Assembly: GCA_938074325.1 (NCBI GenBank)
Contig: CALJFZ010000002.1
Span: 1 to 64,000, forward strand
From: an uncultured Flavobacteriales bacterium
GTDB lineage: Bacteria; Bacteroidota; Bacteroidia; Flavobacteriales_D; Sanyastnellaceae
Length of the DNA stretch: 64,000 bases
Direction: 5' to 3'
This document shows positions 27,274 through 35,936 of this stretch, piece after piece. The translations under genes were made by a program, and so were the position numbers. Within the stretch, counting starts at the first letter, position 1. The number at the start of each line of letters is the position of its first letter. Under the pieces are notes generated by a model. That model was not told where the DNA came from and searched no databases. It saw only the letters and a list, made by a program, of their open reading frames with translations.

Positions 27274-27340
27274 ACTTTAAGAACACAAGCATGGGATTTT
27301 TGGTTCAGCCCCTTGTTCTCCTCAAACTACCCCTTGGGTA

Positions 27341-28804
27341 TCAAGGTGTTGCTGCCATCCCATAATAGGCTTTTTGGCCGTCGGGATAGACCCCTTCAAT
27401 CAGCAATCCTCCTTCGGATTCAGAAAAGGCTTGTTCTACTTGCTGTGCGTTTTCGATTTCTTCCCCGTTGATTTTGGTGATGATGAACCCCTTCCGAATG
27501 CCCGCCTGGGAAAAGGCGCCGGGGGCCAATGAACTAACCTGCACACCGTGGCGAATGTCCAAGGATGATTTGAGTGTTTCTGAGGCATTCGATAACCCGG
27601 CCGATGCCTCGGGAATCCAAGTTTGCTCGCGCGTATTGTTTGCCGTTCGGGGCAGATTGGAGGAGCCGTCAATGCTGGTAAGTTTCACTTGAATGGTTTG
27701 GGCTCGGCCATCGCGCGACAGTGCGACCTGGACGAGGTCGCCTGGATGGTACTTTGCGATGCATTCTTGCAACTCGGGAAAGTTCGAAATGGGGGCGCTA
27801 TCAATGGCCAGAACTACATCGCCGGCCTGCATGTCGGCTTCGTCTGCTCCGCTGCCTGGAACGACACCTACCACTGCGCAACCGCTCACTTCGTCCAGGC
27901 CAAGCGATTCAGCAAGCGCCTCATCGACCGGCTCGATTTGTATGCCCAAATACGCCCGCCGCACTTCGCCAAATGTCAGGAGGTCGCCTACGACCTTTTC
28001 AACGATGGTGGAAGGCACAGCAAACGAATATCCGCTGTAGCTGCCCGTTCGGGAAGCTATGGCTGTGTTGATTCCAATGAGTTCGCCACGGGCATTCACC
28101 AGTGCGCCTCCGCTGTTGCCCGGATTGACCGCTGCATCGGTTTGGATGAACGATTCAACAGGGTATTCTCGGGTGCGGGGATCCCCACGCAGGATGTCAA
28201 TGTCCCGCGCCTTGGCCGATACAATCCCCGCAGTTACGGTGGAGGTCAAATCAAAGGGGTTACCCACGGCTAAAACCCATTCGCCAACTTTCACATCGCT
28301 GGAAGATCCAAAGGGCAGAGAAGGAAGTGCCTCGGGGGCCTCAATTTTCAAGAGGGCAAGGTCCGTGGAGGGGTCAATCCCAATGATGTCCGCTTTGTAC
28401 GTGCGGTTGTTGTTGAGTGAAACAACAATTTCATCTGCCCGTTCTATGACATGGTGGTTGGTGACGATGTGTCCATTTGAATCAATGATGACACCGGAGC
28501 CAGAACCCTGAGCGATGCGTTCCGGCGTTCCGTAACCAAACAGCTCGTACCACGGGTGAGCAGAAGCCTGAGAACGCTGGAGGGTACGGACGTGCACAAC
28601 GGCATCAACAGAGGCAGCCGCGGCTTCGACAAAAGATGATTCTGGAAGCGCGGGGACGACGCGTGCAGGGAGGTGGGCCAATTGCGCCTGTACCGCCGGG
28701 ACGACCTCTGTAGGAATGGGAGTGGATTCAACGATTTGGAGGGTGCCCCAAGCGCCCAAACAACCGGCGATCAGCCCAGAAAGTGGAGCAAATAATGTTC
28801 TCAT
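27341..28804 (-). CDS. DegP/HtrA-type periplasmic serine protease with two PDZ domains
   Basis: The protease of 487 residues is exported and degrades or refolds damaged envelope proteins. I start at ATG 28804, directly before the membrane/signal segment LSGLIAGCLGAWGTL. The catalytic triad is H118 in VTNHHVIE, D148 in STDLALLKI and S231 in NPGNSGGALVN. Two PDZ domains follow (about residues 280-370 with GDVVLAIDSAPI, and 400-487 with KGFIITKINGEEI). The N-terminal segment is not followed by a clear cleavage site, so it may stay anchored. It heads the minus-strand block to argS. Confidence 0.93.
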   Translation of the reverse strand: MRTLFAPLSGLIAGCLGAWGTLQIVESTPIPTEVVPAVQAQLAHLPARVVPALPESSFVEAAAASVDAVVHVRTLQRSQASAHPWYELFGYGTPERIAQGSGSGVIIDSNGHIVTNHHVIERADEIVVSLNNNRTYKADIIGIDPSTDLALLKIEAPEALPSLPFGSSSDVKVGEWVLAVGNPFDLTSTVTAGIVSAKARDIDILRGDPRTREYPVESFIQTDAAVNPGNSGGALVNARGELIGINTAIASRTGSYSGYSFAVPSTIVEKVVGDLLTFGEVRRAYLGIQIEPVDEALAESLGLDEVSGCAVVGVVPGSGADEADMQAGDVVLAIDSAPISNFPELQECIAKYHPGDLVQVALSRDGRAQTIQVKLTSIDGSSNLPRTANNTREQTWIPEASAGLSNASETLKSSLDIRHGVQVSSLAPGAFSQAGIRKGFIITKINGEEIENAQQVEQAFSESEGGLLIEGVYPDGQKAYYGMAATP

Positions 28805-28915
28805 GGCGAAGTTTTTGTCAGCGATTAACGCTTCAAAACAACGCGACAAGGGAGGATCAGTAGAAGGAAAAACTCTAAAGAAATTCTAACCGAATTCTTA
28901 ATCGAAGTTAACGAC

Positions 28916-29896
28916 TCACTTCGCCAAGCCAATCTCCCGCAGCCGTTGGTCCAGGTACTCGCCTGCACTGATGGGGGATTCTGCGGGATCTTCGCCTTCA
29001 GGAACCAAATGCTGCATGGCATCGAGCCGCATGGCGGGCTGCGGATGGCAGAAAAATGGCATAGAGAATCGTGGCTTACTCCACTCAGAGCGTGGGGGAT
29101 TGACCACACGGTGCGTAGTGGACTTGAGGCGATGGTTTGTCAATCGCTGCAGCATATCGCCTACGTTGACGACAATGTGTTCCGGCAAGGCGGTAATAGG
29201 AATCCACGTATTGTCGTTTCGGAGCACTTCCAACCCCGAGGCCGAGGCGCCCACCAGCAAGGTGATGAGGTTGATGTCCTCGTGCTGGCCTGCACGCACC
29301 GCGGTGTTGGGCTCGCCGGTGATGGGCGGATAGTGGATCGCACGCAAGATGGAATTGCCTCCGCTCACCCACGGTTCGAAGTAATCTTCTTTCACGCCCA
29401 GGTGAAGGGCAATGGCACGCAACACGACTTGCCCCAGTTCTTCCAAGGCTTCAAACGTCCGAACCGCGGTGGCCTGAAATTCCGGTCTCTCGGAAACGTT
29501 GTTGTTGGAAGGGAAATGTGCAGGATCGTGGGATGCAGGGGGGTGCGGTTGGCCAACTTGCCAAAATTCTTTTAGGTCTGCCGCATCGCTGTCTTTCGCG
29601 TGTTCGACCCCCATTGATACAAATCCCCGTTGGTTGTTCGTCTCGGGGCGTGCGTACTGCCTTTTTACTTCCGAAGGCAACGCAAAAAATGCCTCAGATT
29701 CTTCGTAGAGCTGAGCAATCAAATCATCGGAAATACCATGCCCGTGGATGGCCGCAAAGCCGATGGTTTCGTACGCTTCACCCAGCTGGGATGCGAAGGC
29801 GCGTTTGGCCGCATCGTCGCCGTTGATAAACGATTGAATATCGAGGGTGGGAATGCCAGTTAGGTGGTTGTCATCAGAATGCGCCATAGGAGTCAT
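28916..29896 (-). CDS. Isopenicillin N synthase-like 2-oxoglutarate/Fe(II) oxygenase
   Basis: The 326-residue cytoplasmic protein has the N-terminal domain of the IPNS family (FAAIHGHGISDDLI) and the double-stranded beta-helix core. The iron ligands are His and Asp in AGQHEDINLITLL and His in LTNHRLKSTTHRVV; the following RVVNPPRS supplies the RxS that binds 2-oxoglutarate or substrate. The substrate is unknown. Its ATG overlaps the stop of the glycosyltransferase gene by four bases (ATGA), so it is translated together with envelope genes, which suggests modification of a surface glycan or lipid precursor. Confidence 0.88.
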   Translation of the reverse strand: MTPMAHSDDNHLTGIPTLDIQSFINGDDAAKRAFASQLGEAYETIGFAAIHGHGISDDLIAQLYEESEAFFALPSEVKRQYARPETNNQRGFVSMGVEHAKDSDAADLKEFWQVGQPHPPASHDPAHFPSNNNVSERPEFQATAVRTFEALEELGQVVLRAIALHLGVKEDYFEPWVSGGNSILRAIHYPPITGEPNTAVRAGQHEDINLITLLVGASASGLEVLRNDNTWIPITALPEHIVVNVGDMLQRLTNHRLKSTTHRVVNPPRSEWSKPRFSMPFFCHPQPAMRLDAMQHLVPEGEDPAESPISAGEYLDQRLREIGLAK

Positions 29897-31092
29897 TTCA
29901 ATTCATTGGACATCGATTCTACGAATGTATCAGTCAAGGCACGGGTTGAAGCGTCCCAATTGCAGTGTTTTTCAACCCATTGACGTGACAAACTTCCAAG
30001 GGCCGTCCGGGCTTCACTGTCATGGAGTAGAGCCTCTATTTCCGCAGCAATTCCCTCGGCACTGTTCGCAACCCGCAAGGGAGCCGCATCGTCTGGAGGA
30101 CCGGGGAATCCGCTCGCGACGTGTTGAGTGGTCACGCAAGGCAAACGCATCGCCATCGCTTCCAAGATCTTGTTTTGTTGGCCCGTTCCGATCCGCAGCG
30201 GTGCGACAAATATGGTCGCATGCGCATAGGCGTCGCGGATATCGGGAATCCATCCGGTGACTTCCACTTGGCTGGAAGCCAATGCTTTTACCTCTGGAGC
30301 CGGGTTGGTGCCCGCAATGACGATGCGCAAGCCATCCGTCGGAAGCAGAGGAAGAACTTCAAAGACCAATTGCTTTGCCGCATCCACATTGGGAGGATAG
30401 CTCATGTTCCCCGTGAAGAGCAGAACAGGGGACGCAGCTTCATCGGTTGCAGCCGACGGACTGAAAAAGTCGGTATCGATGCCATTCGGCACCACGTCAA
30501 TGTGGTTGTTTTCCGGATGACCGATCAGTTTTTGGTCGGCCCGGCTAATGATGGTCTTGCCATCGAAATAGTCGAAAACCGTGGACTCAAATGCCTTCAG
30601 CCTTCGGTATTCTATGCGGTAAATCCAGCGCATGGAGGGGCGGGCTAACCGAGACTGCCGGGCCATTCCAGCGCTGAGGGCATCCATGTAGTCAAGAACG
30701 CGCGGAACGTGGTGGGACTCTTGGACGTATGCCGCCATCCGCACCAGTTGGCACATGACCACGTCGGGTTCAATCTCGCGCATCCAATGGTTCAAGGCGC
30801 GATGGGCTGGTCGTTGATAAAACCAATGCACTTGAAAAGGTCGGGTGCTCAATGGTGCGAAGGCCATCCGAAGCCAACGCCTCCAACGCTTCAAGGGCTG
30901 AACCTTAATGCCACGGGTGATGGCTTTCAAGGCGCTCAGGTCATTGTTATCACCCTCACCGCCCGGCTCAGTGAGGCAGAACAGGAAAATTTCATGTGAT
31001 GCGGCCAAATGGCGAATTTGGTGGTATGCACGCAGCTTGTCCCCTTTATCGAGTGGCCAAGGCAGACGGGATGTGATCACCAGGATTTTCAC
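29893..31092 (-). CDS. Family 4-type glycosyltransferase
   Basis: The 399-residue enzyme begins with MKILVITSRLPWPLDKGDKL, typical of GT-B transferases, and has LLFTGNMSYPPNVDA and FVAPLRIGTGQQNKILEAMA, the nucleotide-sugar binding end of GT4/GT1 enzymes. It probably transfers a sugar to an envelope polysaccharide or lipid on the cytoplasmic side. The start is GTG 31092, overlapping the stop of the preceding glycosyltransferase by four bases. Donor and acceptor are unknown. Confidence 0.88.
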   Translation of the reverse strand: MKILVITSRLPWPLDKGDKLRAYHQIRHLAASHEIFLFCLTEPGGEGDNNDLSALKAITRGIKVQPLKRWRRWLRMAFAPLSTRPFQVHWFYQRPAHRALNHWMREIEPDVVMCQLVRMAAYVQESHHVPRVLDYMDALSAGMARQSRLARPSMRWIYRIEYRRLKAFESTVFDYFDGKTIISRADQKLIGHPENNHIDVVPNGIDTDFFSPSAATDEAASPVLLFTGNMSYPPNVDAAKQLVFEVLPLLPTDGLRIVIAGTNPAPEVKALASSQVEVTGWIPDIRDAYAHATIFVAPLRIGTGQQNKILEAMAMRLPCVTTQHVASGFPGPPDDAAPLRVANSAEGIAAEIEALLHDSEARTALGSLSRQWVEKHCNWDASTRALTDTFVESMSNELK

Positions 31093-32285
31093 AGGTCAAA
31101 GATGCGTGAGATGTGGTCAATGCACGCACCCACCAATCGTTCATTCGTGAATGAAGCCTCAACCAATGCTCGGGCATTGGTGCCTAAGGCGGTGGAGAGT
31201 GAGGGGTTGGTGTGCAGATCGATGATGCGCTGGGCGAAGGAGTTAGCGTCATCGGCAATGAAAAAATGCGTTCCATGTTCTCCATGAATTCCTTCCATGC
31301 CAATGGACGTGGATACGACCGGTCTTCCGGCCGACATGGCCTCGATGGCTTTGATGCGCATTCCGCTTCCAGAAAGGAGCGGGATGACCATGATGCCTGG
31401 TTCGGTCATCACATCCCATGCATGTTCCACCTCCCCGAGGACCGTGGTGTTTTTACGATTGAACCGTTCTACCTCCTCGAATTTGCGTCCGGCCAATTTC
31501 AATTGGGCTTCTGGAAGTTCCTTGAGCACGGCAGGCCAAACGTGATCCAAAAACCACGTGACGCCCTGGATGTTCGGGTGCCAATCCATCGCGCCGATGT
31601 GAAAGACATGTTCCACTGGGCCGGGTGAGGCAGTGGGCATCTCAGTCACGTCCAGTCCGAAGGGCAAGGTCAGGATAGGGGATGTGCAGCCCAGCGATGT
31701 GAAATGCTTTTTGTCATCCTCCGAAATGGCCAAAACGGCATCGAAGTCGCGCAAGGCGTTGACTTCGTACGATTTCAAACGGTCAGCAAGGTGATTGAGG
31801 TAAATGCGCTTGGAGGGCCGTTCGGTTTCTGAGGCCAAGAGCTCCCAAATTCGGTGCTCGACGTTGTGGGCCCTCAAGATCAAGGCGCCGTCGCAATACT
31901 GCCGAACCAATGGCAGATAGGGGGCGGTGAACAAACTTTCGAAAATGACCACGTCAAATACCTGCCGCTGCATGGTTCGGATCAACAGACGTTCGAACGC
32001 AGGGGCGTGAAAACGGGAAATGTTGTAGCTATCCCCGGTGAGCACATTGGCAAGTGCATCCACCTTGTTGATAGCGGTATCTATGTGAACAGCTTCAACC
32101 CCTGTTTTTTCGCGGTACGACGGGTCGACATCTTCGGGTTGCCATGGATGTTTGTGGGTGGCGAGGGTCAGGAGTTTGACTTCGTGTCCTTCAGCCAGGA
32201 GTCCCCGGGTCATGGCGTCCATTGCGCGGCATCCACCGTCTCGGCTGGGACGGGGAGGTTTATGGCAGAGTTGGAGAATGCGCAT
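31089..32285 (-). CDS. Family 4-type glycosyltransferase
   Basis: I start at ATG 32285, where the family N-terminus MRILQLCHKPPRPSRDGG begins. The extension to 32615 in the ORF track runs through lptG/F and is not family-like. The 398-residue enzyme has ALILRAHNVEHRIWELL, FHIGAMDWHPNIQGV and MVIPLLSGSGMRIKAIEAM, the GT-B fold signature at the donor site. It differs clearly in sequence from the next gene, so the two probably act in sequence on the same glycan. It starts two bases after the upstream permease gene. Confidence 0.88.
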   Translation of the reverse strand: MRILQLCHKPPRPSRDGGCRAMDAMTRGLLAEGHEVKLLTLATHKHPWQPEDVDPSYREKTGVEAVHIDTAINKVDALANVLTGDSYNISRFHAPAFERLLIRTMQRQVFDVVIFESLFTAPYLPLVRQYCDGALILRAHNVEHRIWELLASETERPSKRIYLNHLADRLKSYEVNALRDFDAVLAISEDDKKHFTSLGCTSPILTLPFGLDVTEMPTASPGPVEHVFHIGAMDWHPNIQGVTWFLDHVWPAVLKELPEAQLKLAGRKFEEVERFNRKNTTVLGEVEHAWDVMTEPGIMVIPLLSGSGMRIKAIEAMSAGRPVVSTSIGMEGIHGEHGTHFFIADDANSFAQRIIDLHTNPSLSTALGTNARALVEASFTNERLVGACIDHISRIFDL

Positions 32286-32287
32286 GG

Positions 32288-33697
32288 TCAAGCGGAGAAT
32301 TTGGACCGAAACCGAGTGACCCACTTCGGCCAACTCAAATGAAATGCCTGCGCATCGCGCATGGCTTGGCGTGTGAAGTAAATGGCAAAGGGCAACAAGG
32401 CCAGTGAACTCATCCACATGCCAAACCATGGAGTCACTTTCCCTGCTTTTACCATTTGCTCGCCGATCATGGATAAAATGTAGAACGCGAGAAAAATACC
32501 AATGGCCAAGACGGTTGGCATGCCCAAACCACCTTTTCGAATGATGGCCCCCAAGGGCGCTCCAATGAAAAACAACAGCAAGCAACTCAGGGCTAGAAAG
32601 AATTTTCGGTGCCATTCAATGGCATGGCGATTTTTGGCTTTCACACGGGATTGCGCATTTTCCAGGCCATTGGCAATGCCTTGGCGTGAGTTGCGGGCCA
32701 AGCTGCGGGCACCGTCGAAGGCCATCCTGCGTTCCGTAGGAGACAGGCCGCTCCAGACAGGTGCCGCCGCTGCCACACTTGCAGCAGCCGAAACGGTATC
32801 CCGGAGCAAAGTCGTCTGGCGCGCCCCATAGCGTTCGACTTCTTCCAAACGCAGAGCAACCATTCCGTCCAATGAATCCATGGCCGCATCGAGTTGGCGG
32901 ACCGTCATCATTTCATGGGCGCGCTTGAACAGGCCTTCGTCGGCTTTACTGAAATCCAAGGAAGCCAAGTCGATTTCAAAGGTTTGGCGTTCGAAGGAGG
33001 AGGCAATGTGGGGGTGGAGGCGTTCTTTTCTCCGCTTGGACTGCTCCAGGTCCTCCTCATAACTGACTCCGTCATTGAGGGAGATGGTCAGCCTATTGCC
33101 CGTCTGTACCATGGTTCCACTTTCCGCTCGTATGACTCGGCTGGTCCCCGTTTCGCCTTCCCGATGGTCATGAATGAGCACGTCGCGAAGGGTTCCGTCT
33201 TCGTCTTTGGCGTCCACACGAATGGCAAAGCCATCGATGCCGTTGTAGAAAGCCCCGGGCACCAAATTCAACGTCGGTTTTTTCTGTGTAACGGAAAACA
33301 GCAGGGCCCGAAACTTCAGGTTGGCCACCGGCCAGGCGGCGTTGGAAAACCAAAATGCCCCCAAAGAGACCAAGCACATGGTCAAGATCAACGGGCGAAA
33401 AATTCGGAATACGGAGAGCCCCGCGGATTTCAGAGCGGTCAATTCATTGCGCTCAGCCAATGAACCGAAGGCCATGATGGACGCCACCAAAATGGCCAAA
33501 GGCAACGCCAAGTTGACCAACCGTGCCGATGCATAAATCATGAGCTCCGCGATTACCCACGGTGCCAAGCCCTTGCCTATTAGGTCGTCGGCATACACCC
33601 ATAAAAATTGCATGTCAAGGATGAACAGAGCCACCGGCATGGTCACCGCAAAGGGCGCCAAAAAAGACCGCAACAAAAGGCTCGCAAATCGTCTCAC
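32288..33697 (-). CDS. LptF/LptG family lipopolysaccharide export permease
   Basis: The 469-residue protein has membrane helices at both ends and a large periplasmic domain between, as in LptF and LptG, the permeases that extract LPS from the inner membrane with LptB. Landmarks are LPLAILVASIMAFGSLAERNELTALKSAGLS near the N-terminus and FFIGAPLGAIIRKGGLG near the C-terminus. A central helix-rich part (AAMDSLDGMVALRLEEVE) is somewhat longer than usual. The start is GTG 33697, four bases after TATCTTTG. It heads an operon with two glycosyltransferases and an oxygenase. Confidence 0.9.
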   Translation of the reverse strand: MRRFASLLLRSFLAPFAVTMPVALFILDMQFLWVYADDLIGKGLAPWVIAELMIYASARLVNLALPLAILVASIMAFGSLAERNELTALKSAGLSVFRIFRPLILTMCLVSLGAFWFSNAAWPVANLKFRALLFSVTQKKPTLNLVPGAFYNGIDGFAIRVDAKDEDGTLRDVLIHDHREGETGTSRVIRAESGTMVQTGNRLTISLNDGVSYEEDLEQSKRRKERLHPHIASSFERQTFEIDLASLDFSKADEGLFKRAHEMMTVRQLDAAMDSLDGMVALRLEEVERYGARQTTLLRDTVSAAASVAAAAPVWSGLSPTERRMAFDGARSLARNSRQGIANGLENAQSRVKAKNRHAIEWHRKFFLALSCLLLFFIGAPLGAIIRKGGLGMPTVLAIGIFLAFYILSMIGEQMVKAGKVTPWFGMWMSSLALLPFAIYFTRQAMRDAQAFHLSWPKWVTRFRSKFSA

Positions 33698-33701
33698 GTT
33701 T

Positions 33702-33709
33702 CAAAGATA
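33702..33709 (-). promoter_or_regulatory. -7 box TATCTTTG four bases before the lptF/G GTG start
   Basis: This exact TAnnTTTG box supports GTG 33697 and predicts a leaderless transcript for the four-gene envelope operon. A TTG 16 bases upstream could be the -33 element. Confidence 0.5.
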
Positions 33710-33749
33710 GGATGCTGTAACTTGCCAACACTAACCTCAGAACAACGCA

Positions 33750-35864
33750 ATGATGACCTCAAAATTATTTACCCATTCAGCATTTGTTTTGGTGCTGGCT
33801 GCATCGGCCTTCTTGGGCTGTGATGAAGGCACTTCATCCGCAGACTCTCCGAGTGCTCCTGACGATTGGGCTGCACACACTCTGGTGGAAAAAGGCGCCA
33901 GTGAACCTGATGCAAACGGCTTTGTTTGGCAGACCGAACAATTCGCCGATCTCAAAATGATCCGCTACCAGGTGCCCGGATGGGAAAAATTGAGTGCTTC
34001 GCAGCGCGCGTTGGTTTATTGCCTGAACCAGGCGGGCCTGAGTGGTCGTGACATGATGTACGACCAAAACAACCGGTACAACCTCCGAATCCGAGATTTG
34101 CTCGAATCCATCTACACCGGTTTTGAAGGGGATAAATCCACCAACGGCTGGATTCGATTTGAGACCTATTTGAAGCGCATTTGGTTCTCCAACGGCATCC
34201 ACCACCATTACGCCAACACGAAAATCCTTCCGGAATTTTCTCAAGCCTACTTCGAGGAATTGGCAGCTGCAGTGGGCGTGGAAGTTTCAGAGGAGTTGCT
34301 TTCGGTCATTTTTGATCCCAACGTGGAATCCAAGAAAGTCGAGCAAGACGCCACCAAAGGACTTGTAGAAGCCTCGGCGGTAAATTTTTATGCGCCTGAC
34401 GTGAGCACGGTAGAAGCCCAAGCCTACCTCGAGAGCATTGTGGTGGATGGGACACGCACGCCCGTAGAATACAGCCTCAATTCGCGTTTGGTGAAGAATG
34501 CAGACGGCGAGATTGAGGAACAACCCTACCGCGTTGGGGGGCTCTACGGTGAAGCGCTGGAACAAGTGGTTTTCTGGTTGAACCAAGCCGCTCAATACGC
34601 TGAGAATGATAAGCAAGCCGCTGCGCTGCGGAATTTGATTGCCTACTACGAGACCGGAGACTTAGAGAAGTGGCAGCTGTACAACATCAATTGGGTTCAG
34701 GACACGGAAGGCGATGTGGATTACATCAATGGGTTTGTCGAGGTATACAACGATCCCCTCGGCTACACAGGAAGCTATGAAACCATTGTGCAAATCAAGG
34801 ATTTTGATGCCAGCGAACGCATGAAGGTGCTCATGGACAATGCCCAGTGGTTTGAAGATCACATGCCTTTCATGGATGAACACAAGAAGGAAGAAGTGGT
34901 GGGAATCACCTACAACGTGGTCAATGTTGCCGGTGAAGCGGGAGATGCGTCTCCGAGCACTCCCATCGGCGTAAACCTTCCCAATTCAAATTGGATCCGC
35001 GTCGTTCACGGCTCAAAGTCAGTGAGCCTTGGCAACATCGTCAGCGCCTACGACAAAGCAAGCGGCGGCGGCTTGATGACGGAGTTTGCCCACGATGAGG
35101 TGGAAATCGCTCGGGCAGAAAGCCATGGGGCTTTGGCCGGTAAATTGCACACGGCCATGCACGAGGTTATCGGTCACGCTTCTGGTAAGTTGGAGGATGG
35201 CATCGGTGAGCCCAAGCAAACCATCAAGGAGTACAGCTCCACATTGGAGGAAGGTCGAGCAGATTTGGTGGCCTTGTACTTCATGCTGGATGAAAAAATG
35301 GTGGAACTGGGATTGATGAAGACGCTGGAGACAGGCAAATCCGAATACGACAGCTACATCCGCAACGGCATGATGCTTCAATTGCGGCGATTGGAAAAAG
35401 GGGCAGACATTGAGGAGGCGCACATGCGCAACCGGGCTTGGATCAGCCACTGGTGCTTTGAGCGCGCGCAGGAGTCGGGTGCCATCGAACGGGTCCAGCG
35501 CGACGGCAAGACCTTCTTTGATGTCAAGGATTACGAGGCGCTCCGAGGCCTATTCGGTGAGCTTCTGAAAGAAGTGCAGCGCATCAAGTCCCAAGGCGAC
35601 TACGAAGCGGCAAAGGCCTTGGTCGAAGGGTACGGCGTCAAGGTGGATCAGGCGATTCACGAAGAGGTGCTGACCCGATCTGAGGCGTTGGGCATTGCCC
35701 CTTACGGCGGTTTCATCAACCCGGAGATGCAGCCGGTCTACGTGGAAGATGGCAAAATTGGTGACATCAAATTGGTGTACCCTGACGACTTCGCCACGCA
35801 GATGCTGGGATACAGCAAAAACTATGGATTCCTCCCGCTCAACAACGATTACGTAGCGGAGTAA
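33750..35864 (+). CDS. Dipeptidyl peptidase III (M49), lipoprotein
   Basis: DPP III removes dipeptides from the N-termini of short peptides. The 704-residue protein has the zinc motif HEVIGH (residues 471-476) and, 24 residues on, EEGRAD (500-505), where most family members have EECRAE/D. It also has the lipoprotein signal FVLVLAASAFLGC, so it is exported and membrane-attached. Most characterised DPP III proteins are cytosolic. The start is ATG 33750 or 33753. A strong hairpin follows the stop codon. Confidence 0.92.
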   Translation: MMTSKLFTHSAFVLVLAASAFLGCDEGTSSADSPSAPDDWAAHTLVEKGASEPDANGFVWQTEQFADLKMIRYQVPGWEKLSASQRALVYCLNQAGLSGRDMMYDQNNRYNLRIRDLLESIYTGFEGDKSTNGWIRFETYLKRIWFSNGIHHHYANTKILPEFSQAYFEELAAAVGVEVSEELLSVIFDPNVESKKVEQDATKGLVEASAVNFYAPDVSTVEAQAYLESIVVDGTRTPVEYSLNSRLVKNADGEIEEQPYRVGGLYGEALEQVVFWLNQAAQYAENDKQAAALRNLIAYYETGDLEKWQLYNINWVQDTEGDVDYINGFVEVYNDPLGYTGSYETIVQIKDFDASERMKVLMDNAQWFEDHMPFMDEHKKEEVVGITYNVVNVAGEAGDASPSTPIGVNLPNSNWIRVVHGSKSVSLGNIVSAYDKASGGGLMTEFAHDEVEIARAESHGALAGKLHTAMHEVIGHASGKLEDGIGEPKQTIKEYSSTLEEGRADLVALYFMLDEKMVELGLMKTLETGKSEYDSYIRNGMMLQLRRLEKGADIEEAHMRNRAWISHWCFERAQESGAIERVQRDGKTFFDVKDYEALRGLFGELLKEVQRIKSQGDYEAAKALVEGYGVKVDQAIHEEVLTRSEALGIAPYGGFINPEMQPVYVEDGKIGDIKLVYPDDFATQMLGYSKNYGFLPLNNDYVAE

Positions 35865-35875
35865 TCACTTTTGAC

Positions 35876-35907
35876 ACATGCCCGAGCAACGAATTGCTTG
35901 GGCATGT
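35876..35907 (+). terminator. Hairpin terminator after the DPP III gene
   Basis: ACATGCCCGAGCAA and TTGCTTGGGCATGT form a 14-base-pair stem with one G-T pair around the loop CGAA. The T-run after it is weak. Confidence 0.65.
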
Positions 35908-35936
35908 TGTTACCTCTTCGATTGAAACCAAGAACC

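Noticed and set aside
32286-32615. Extended N-terminus of the second glycosyltransferase
   Set aside because: The stretch runs antisense-frame through the end of the lptF/G gene, and the glycosyltransferase fold starts at ATG 32285.
35865-35936. Start of the choice-of-anchor B gene at 35871
   Set aside because: That start would place the translation start before and inside the terminator hairpin at 35876-35907. ATG 35937 leads straight into the signal peptide.
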